Assembly (NCBI RefSeq): GCF_030269925.1
Contig: NC_085123.1
Coordinates: 9,858,001 to 9,922,000 of the forward strand
Length of the DNA stretch: 64,000 nt
Reading direction: 5' to 3'
From: Bombyx mori
Lineage: Eukaryota; Arthropoda; Insecta; Lepidoptera; Bombycidae
A program made the position numbers and the translations under genes. The notes beneath the pieces are model-generated. The model made no database searches, had not been told where the DNA came from, and saw only the letters and a program-made list of their open reading frames with translations. Positions 58,630-64,000 of the stretch are shown in pieces (positions within the stretch are counted from its first letter, which is position 1; the number at the start of each line of letters is the position of its first letter).

Positions 58630-59493
58630 CTATAAAATAAAATATTACATCATTAAACTAACGTGACTAATGTGAAATATAAGATAAAAAAAATTAGGTG
58701 TCCATTTCTACAGTTACGTGATGCAATTTTGACCTCATGTCTTAAAGTTACTAAAGAGATTACTTCCGGTAACGACTTGACGTCACGCGAACTGTGAAAC
58801 CATTAGCGCATCTGTGCCTAACAAGATTGCCAAATAAGTTTAACACAGATAGTATACCTTTTGAAAAATATTTTGCCATTAAATAAATTCGACACAAAAC
58901 GTACCGTGCAGTCTTACAAGCAGGAACTCTGATAGCTAACAGATTGGAGCAATAACGACACTCGCTCACCATTTACGATAGGTATTCTTAATAAAAATGA
59001 TGCTTATGACTACTTTACATTTATTATTTCTGAATAACATCAAAAAGAGATTCTTTAGATGGATAGTGAATGAAATTAAACAAAAAAAGTAATGGAAGTA
59101 TTTACAATAAATAGCATAAATAAACGTCCTAAACTCAATCATAGCTAATATTTTCATTCAGCAATCCTAAAAACATGATAACCCAACCATATACTCAAAT
59201 GGAAGTTAGAAAAGAAAGCAAATAATCACGTAACATAATCAATTTGAACCTTAATAAAAAACACTAAAAGTGTTTTGACTATCGAACCCAAAAAAAATCG
59301 CGATCTGTACACACGGTACACGTGTATTATTTATTACGTATTAAGACAAGAAATACACGGATGTCATCCTTTTTTTGTTACAACGTATCATATTTACTTA
59401 AAACTAGTTGGAATAACTTGTCGACGCTTTAAGTGTCGAATTAAACTGAAGAACGTAAAGGGGTTTTCCCGCGTAAAATACACTGTCACTTCT

Positions 59494-59638
59494 GTGTGCT
59501 TAATGCGAGTTTTTAACGTTCCCGATAGCGTAAAAGTTAACTCTAACTCTAACGTTAACTAGTGGCGCTATTCCAACTCCATACAAATTTGAGTTAAATT
59601 TTACACAATCGAGAACATTAAGAAACTCGCACTGAGCA
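59494..59638. mobile_element. Palindromic MITE, GTGCTTAGTGCGAG family, copy 3
   Basis: 145 bp; gtgtgcttaatgcgagt, cccgatagcgtaaaagttaa at the left and ttacacaatcgagaacatta, actcgcactgagca at the right. Confidence 0.75.
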
Positions 59639-59699
59639 TGGATTTGTGTGTAATTTGTCCTCGAAGGGCTCGACCTGTCTATGAATTTAGATCGATTTT

Positions 59700-60610
59700 T
59701 TTTATTACCCTTCTGACTACAAGACGATCATAAGACTCTTCTGATGGTAAGTGATTACCGTCACTCTTGAGCGTCAGCAATGCCAGGGCAGAGCCAAGCC
59801 GCTGCATTACTGTAAGTCCTGTTCTCAAGCCTCATTTGAAGAACGGCATGTCATAATTGGAAAACATCGAGGAGGGGACTTCCATCGAATGTCGGATGAT
59901 ACGTGAAGAAAAAGATCTCTGGTGACGTAATGTGAATAAACGCAGCGGCTCTATGTACTCTGCACCGATGGCGAGCGTTGCAATACTAAAAACGAGATGA
60001 TAGGATCATCTCATACAATTCCTCAGAACACTACCCGTGGAACATTAGGTACAAAATACAAAACGAAGACACTTCATAGACCCAAATATTCCAAACGATC
60101 CGTCAGAATGGGATTATGAACAATCCGAACAGCTCCTCTTCTGTAAGGAGTCAAATAAAAGTAGCTGGTATTTCGGAGGCTCGCCCAATAGGTGGGAGTA
60201 GTACTCAACGCGAGTCTAAACTTGTTTTTGGTAAAGTTAAGTCTTAAAGTATTATCGCTTTGCTCTGTTCAGGACTACCAGCTCTTTTATGCCAACTTGG
60301 CTTTACCCTCCTAATGACTCCAATATTAGACATCGCTCGAATCGTCGACACAAAAAAATCAATTACTAGAGGAAGGTTGTAGGGATACTCTTTGAAATTG
60401 CGCCGCGATGCCAACCTGTCTCTCTAGTCGGCTGAAATGAACTAAATTCAATTCACTGCATTCGGAGACTCGCCCCAGAGAGTTTTCCACCTCAGATACA
60501 AGTTTTGATTGTCTGTTCTGCATTACGATTCGAGAGACACTGTGCTAACCGATATATCGCGCATCCCCTGGGCTGTCATCCGCATAGCAATGCATAGCAT
60601 ATCATTGATA
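59700..60610 (-). pseudogene. Long degenerate LINE ORF2 from YADD to 3' end (family C)
   Basis: On the minus strand pieces in different frames read CYADDSPGDARYIG (catalytic motif), then SEVENSLGRVSE, RRGAVRIVHNPILTDRLEYL, then a tail matching 52068-52447 down to the aggcttggctctgcc-type 3' region and poly(A). It is the longest contiguous LINE relic on the right side. Multiple stops and frameshifts. Confidence 0.65.
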
Positions 60611-60629
60611 TACAGGATGGAAAACGTAC

Positions 60630-60902
60630 CAAAAATTATAATTTGCGTAATTACTGGTGGTAGGACCTCATGTGAGTCCGCACGGCTAGGTACCACCACC
60701 CCGCCTATTTCTGCGATGAAGCAGTAATGCGTTTCAGTTTGAAGGGTGGGGCAGCCGTTTAACTATACTAAGACCTTAAAACTTATATCTCAAAGTGGGT
60801 GGCGCATTTACGATGTAAATGTCTATGGACTCCAATAACCACTTAACACCAGGTGGGCTGTGAGCTCGTCCACCCAACTAAGCAATAAAAAATAAATAAA
60901 TA
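60630..60902 (+). mobile_element. Bm1 SINE, partial
   Basis: accaaaaattataatttgcg to cccaactaagcaataaaaaa; lacks the head. Confidence 0.88.
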
Positions 60903-61503
60903 AATTACTACAATAACATTGAATTCGAAAAACTGCAATCATGTAAGACTAATGACCACAAAGATGACTTCAGGAAGCCGTAGAAAAATAAACAATAAGA
61001 GTTCTTATTAATTTGACTTTCTAGAATACAGATTATGAATGAATGGAAACGCTTGTAAAAAATATTTCATTATTATGAGGCTGTAATTTATCTTGCTTTA
61101 TTGACGATTAAATCAACGCGGAAAATATAGCCCAGGAACTCGATCATTTGATCAATGTTACTTACTGTTAATGTCTGTATTATTCAATTCAATAACATAC
61201 AAAAATTTTCTACATCTGGTATTAAGAATTTTTGATTAATATTTCTCAAAAATTATCTAATAACAAGTAATTGGTTAGTGATAGTTTGATAAGAGTATCT
61301 TGTGCACTTATTAAAACATCCACATAATATACCTACATGAGCACATGCATAACACATACATATCATCATTGTATAGTAGAAATAATTATGTACCACAATG
61401 TTGTGATAACATTCTGGGTCTAATGGTTAACACGCCCGGTTTTGCTATGATGCGACTTAGTCAGTTTCCTAGTCATTTAATCAGGTATTACTTTTATTAG
61501 TAA

Positions 61504-61719
61504 CTAGCGACCCGCCCTCGCTTCGCTTCGGAAACATTAAAACACACATGAAACCAAAAAAAAAAATAAAAAAAAAATTAAAAAAAGTAGCCTATGTTCA
61601 TCAGGGACAATGTCGGCTTCTAATGGAAAAATAATTTTTCAAATCGGTCCAGTAGTTTCGGAGCCTATTCGAAACAAACAAACAAACAAATCTTTCCTCT
61701 TTATAATATTAAGTATAGA
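61504..61719 (-). mobile_element. Helitron-like element, same family as 12788
   Basis: Plus strand: ctagcgacccgccctcgctt at the left, ccagtagtttcggagcctat in the middle, tctttcctctttataatatt and aagtataga at the right. Reverse complement starts TC and ends CTAG. An A-rich run lies inside. Confidence 0.6.
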
Positions 61720-61770
61720 ATACGAGCGTATAGAAAATCACGAATGACTTCTTAATTGGGATTAACTTAC

Positions 61771-61919
61771 GTAATTTGGTATTGATGGTAAGAAGTATAG
61801 TGATCCTTGACTGTTAGACACTTCTACCGTTTTGACTTCATCACTGGGGGATCCGTACAGGGATACCCGGTCGAGTGGGGTAACCAACTTGGTTATGTCG
61901 GAAGACACTACTACCCAGC
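61771..61919 (-). CDS. Possible isolated exon of unknown identity
   Basis: A minus-strand stretch of about 49 codons stays open while the other frames contain stops, and it ends at a good donor (TTAC followed by GTAAGT). It reads GWVVVSSDITKLVTPLDR, VSLYGSPSDEVKTVEV and SNSQGSLYFLPSIPNY. I do not recognise it. Its phase could join the first SLC26 exon, but its sequence does not fit what should precede YGLYAS in that family. The acceptor is poor (CATCAAAAG), since a stop lies before it. It could be a chance ORF, a transposon relic or an exon of another transcript. Confidence 0.22.
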
Positions 61920-62410
61920 CTTTTGATGCAAAGTATTACTTGGGAAGGAATTGTTTCCATTCTCGAGTTTACCAATTTTAAACAATGAAAAATGAAATTA
62001 AGTATATTTCTCTGCAATTGATTAAACTATGAAATTGAATCTTCAATCAATGAAATTTCAATATCATATTGGATGAACCCAACAAGCAAATACAGCAGTT
62101 TTATTTCGCTTCTCAATCTTCATAAAGTTTCTTCTGATTAATGAATAAAGTAACTTATTGATCAATAAGTTTCTATTATTTAAAAATATTTAAACCTGAT
62201 TAAAACTAAATTAAATGGCTTCACTTCTCATGCGAGGAATGCTCCGGCTACAAGACAGGCTGCGATATGGACATGAATTTATGGTTTAAGGGTTCAGTCG
62301 TTACAAAATACAATTGAAACTTCGTTTTTATCTCTCTTTTTTCAAACCGGTCCGCTAAATTACTGCTAAATTATATTATTATAAAATTGTTCTTATTTAT
62401 ATATATATAT

Positions 62411-62712
62411 TTTTTTATTGCTATGATGGTTGGACGAGCTCACAGCCCACCTGATGTTAAGTGGTTACTGGAGCCCATAGACATCTACAACGTATATGAG
62501 CCACCCACCTCGAGATATAAGTTCTAAGGTCTCAGTATAGTTACAACGGTTACCCCACCCTTCGAACCGAAACGCATTACTGCTTCACGGCGGAAATAGG
62601 CGGGGTGGTCGTACCTACCCGTGCGGACTCCCAAGAGGTCCTACCACCAGTGATTATGCAAATTATAATTTTGCAGGTTTGATTTTTATTACACGATGTT
62701 ATTCCTTCACCT
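62411..62712 (-). mobile_element. Bm1 SINE, partial
   Basis: ttttattgctatgatggttg to cacgatgttattccttcacc; lacks the tRNA-like head. Confidence 0.88.
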
Positions 62713-63452
62713 ACATACATATATACTATAGTTCTCTCTCGTTAATTACAAAAATACACCACAAACGTTTCACAACATTACAAGGTTTTGTTTTCGTTTC
62801 ATTGTACGAATAAAAGTGAATATCACGAACAAGAGGTGATCCCTTTAAAGTAAGAGTACTGTAGAGAACAATAGTGTAGGTACATGCTTCTATGGCACTC
62901 TTGTTGTAAACGTTTGAATTTCCGTCGGAAATGGGTTCGGCTAATGTTTTTGTTTTCGTCGCTTTAGGTACATTGTAGCGGCTTGCGAATTGTCTGATAC
63001 AACGTTCTGTGTTTGTAAATCGACTATTAAAACAGTCATTTTGAGTAGATTAAACACGTAGCGGCGACATTTTTTGATGATTCCAAAGGTTATGGAGTCG
63101 ACACATTATTATAATTATTTTTATTTTTAAATATTTTAACTTTGTGTAATAATGAGGCAATTTTTTAATACTAAAAATACCAATGTATATTATGTTACAT
63201 TCGGAAAAACTAAGATTAATTTTAAATACACATATTCTCAAACCACAAGTCCTTAGCTTGTGACAATCGTGCAAGTATGTAAAATATGAATACTGCAGAC
63301 ACATTCCGGACAGAACTACAGTCTTCGTTGACTATATGGACCTACTTCAAGTAAACATATAAATACAAGATTGCTCAGTAACGGATGTCTTCAATTTAAC
63401 AAATACGAACTCGAGTACATGACTACACTAAGAGATCACAAATTGCTTCTTT
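62713..63452. other. No feature recognised between two Bm1 copies
   Basis: AT-rich; no exon-like frame with splice sites found. Confidence 0.5.
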
Positions 63453-63699
63453 TTTTATTTATTGCTTAGATGGGTGGACGAGCTCACAGCCCCCCTGGTG
63501 TTAAGCGGTTACTGGAGCCCATAGACATCCACAACGTAAATGCACCACCCACCTTGAGATATAAGTTCTAAGGTCTCAAGTATAGTTACAACGGCTGCCC
63601 CACCCTTCAAACCGAAACGCATTACTGCTTCACGGCAGAAATAGGCAGGGTGGTGGTACCCACCCGCGCGGACTTACAAGAGGTCCTACCACCAGTAAA
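63453..63699 (-). mobile_element. Bm1 SINE, headless form
   Basis: attgcttagatgggtggacg to aggtcctaccaccagtaaaa; common breakpoint. Confidence 0.9.
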
Positions 63700-64000
63700 A
63701 AACGCTACGACAAAACAAAACAAAAATTAACTCTATGCGTGACTTTGACTTGTTTCATTGAAACACTAATTCTCATTTCTAAAACAGCTTAAGTCTTAAG
63801 GAAACTTTACACAGATAACCTGTTCCGAATAATGTTTAGTATCACATTAATTTATTTCAATTGAAGCAAGAATACAGACAATTTGAGGAAAAAGAAAACG
63901 GACTGTGGTAAAACCGTGTCATATAGTGGCAAATATAAAATGTTTACTGGTTTCATTCGAGCTGACTATAAACTAAATAGTTAAACAAGTTTTATTTTTC

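Noticed and set aside
61412..61445. tRNA-like gtctaatggttaacacgccc
   Set aside because: Only an A-box-like stretch; no acceptor stem partner or B box at the right distance.
1..64000. CRISPR arrays, rRNA genes, bacterial operons, telomeric TTAGG arrays
   Set aside because: None seen; the direct repeats here are dispersed transposons or two-copy tandems, and the genome is eukaryotic.

Overview
The window is AT-rich moth genomic DNA, almost certainly from a silkworm (Bombyx mori or B. mandarina). The main evidence is about twenty copies of the silkworm tRNA-derived SINE Bm1, together with several Jockey-clade (BMC1/L1Bm-like) LINE fragments, a DD37D mariner, Helitron-like elements ending in CTAG, and a complete gene matching the silkworm cysteine-proteinase-inhibitor (BCPI) family. 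Genes here have GT-AG introns and no operon structure.

Two host genes can be supported, both on the minus strand. The larger is an SLC26 anion transporter, most like SLC26A11. Nine consecutive exons run from about 58.63 kb down to a stop codon at 37.07 kb. All splice phases agree and join into 580 codons. The 5' exons, with the N-terminus and first membrane segment, lie beyond the right edge or were not found. Its STAS domain carries an unusual Asn-Gly-rich repeat. The smaller gene (29.92-31.51 kb) encodes a 105-residue secreted I29-type inhibitor in two exons; the second exon has only five codons plus the stop. A TATA box and an AATAAA signal are visible.

Layout. 0-4.6 kb: LINE remnants and unassigned AT-rich DNA. 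4.6-7.2 kb: a GC-rich, 5'-truncated R1-clade LINE with an open reverse-transcriptase frame, poly(A) and a target-site duplication, inserted into an older tandemly duplicated unit. 7.2-29 kb: intergenic DNA with Helitrons, Bm1 copies, a 599-bp fold-back element (18.86-19.46 kb), and Jockey, RTE-like and R1-like LINE pieces. 29.9-31.6 kb: the BCPI-like gene. 32.19-33.45 kb: a decayed mariner. 34-37 kb: repeats. 37.07-58.63 kb: the SLC26 gene, whose introns are filled by Bm1, a hAT-type MITE with an 8-bp duplication, palindromic MITEs and LINE pieces. 58.6-64 kb: a long degenerate LINE, a Helitron and more Bm1, either in the upstream intron of the SLC26 gene or 5' of it.

I found no clear novel multi-gene system. 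The most interesting items are the coding minisatellite in the STAS domain, the two MITEs sitting just upstream of SLC26 splice acceptors, the large fold-back element, the recurrent 5' breakpoint shared by many Bm1 copies, and several nested insertions whose target duplications can be read directly.
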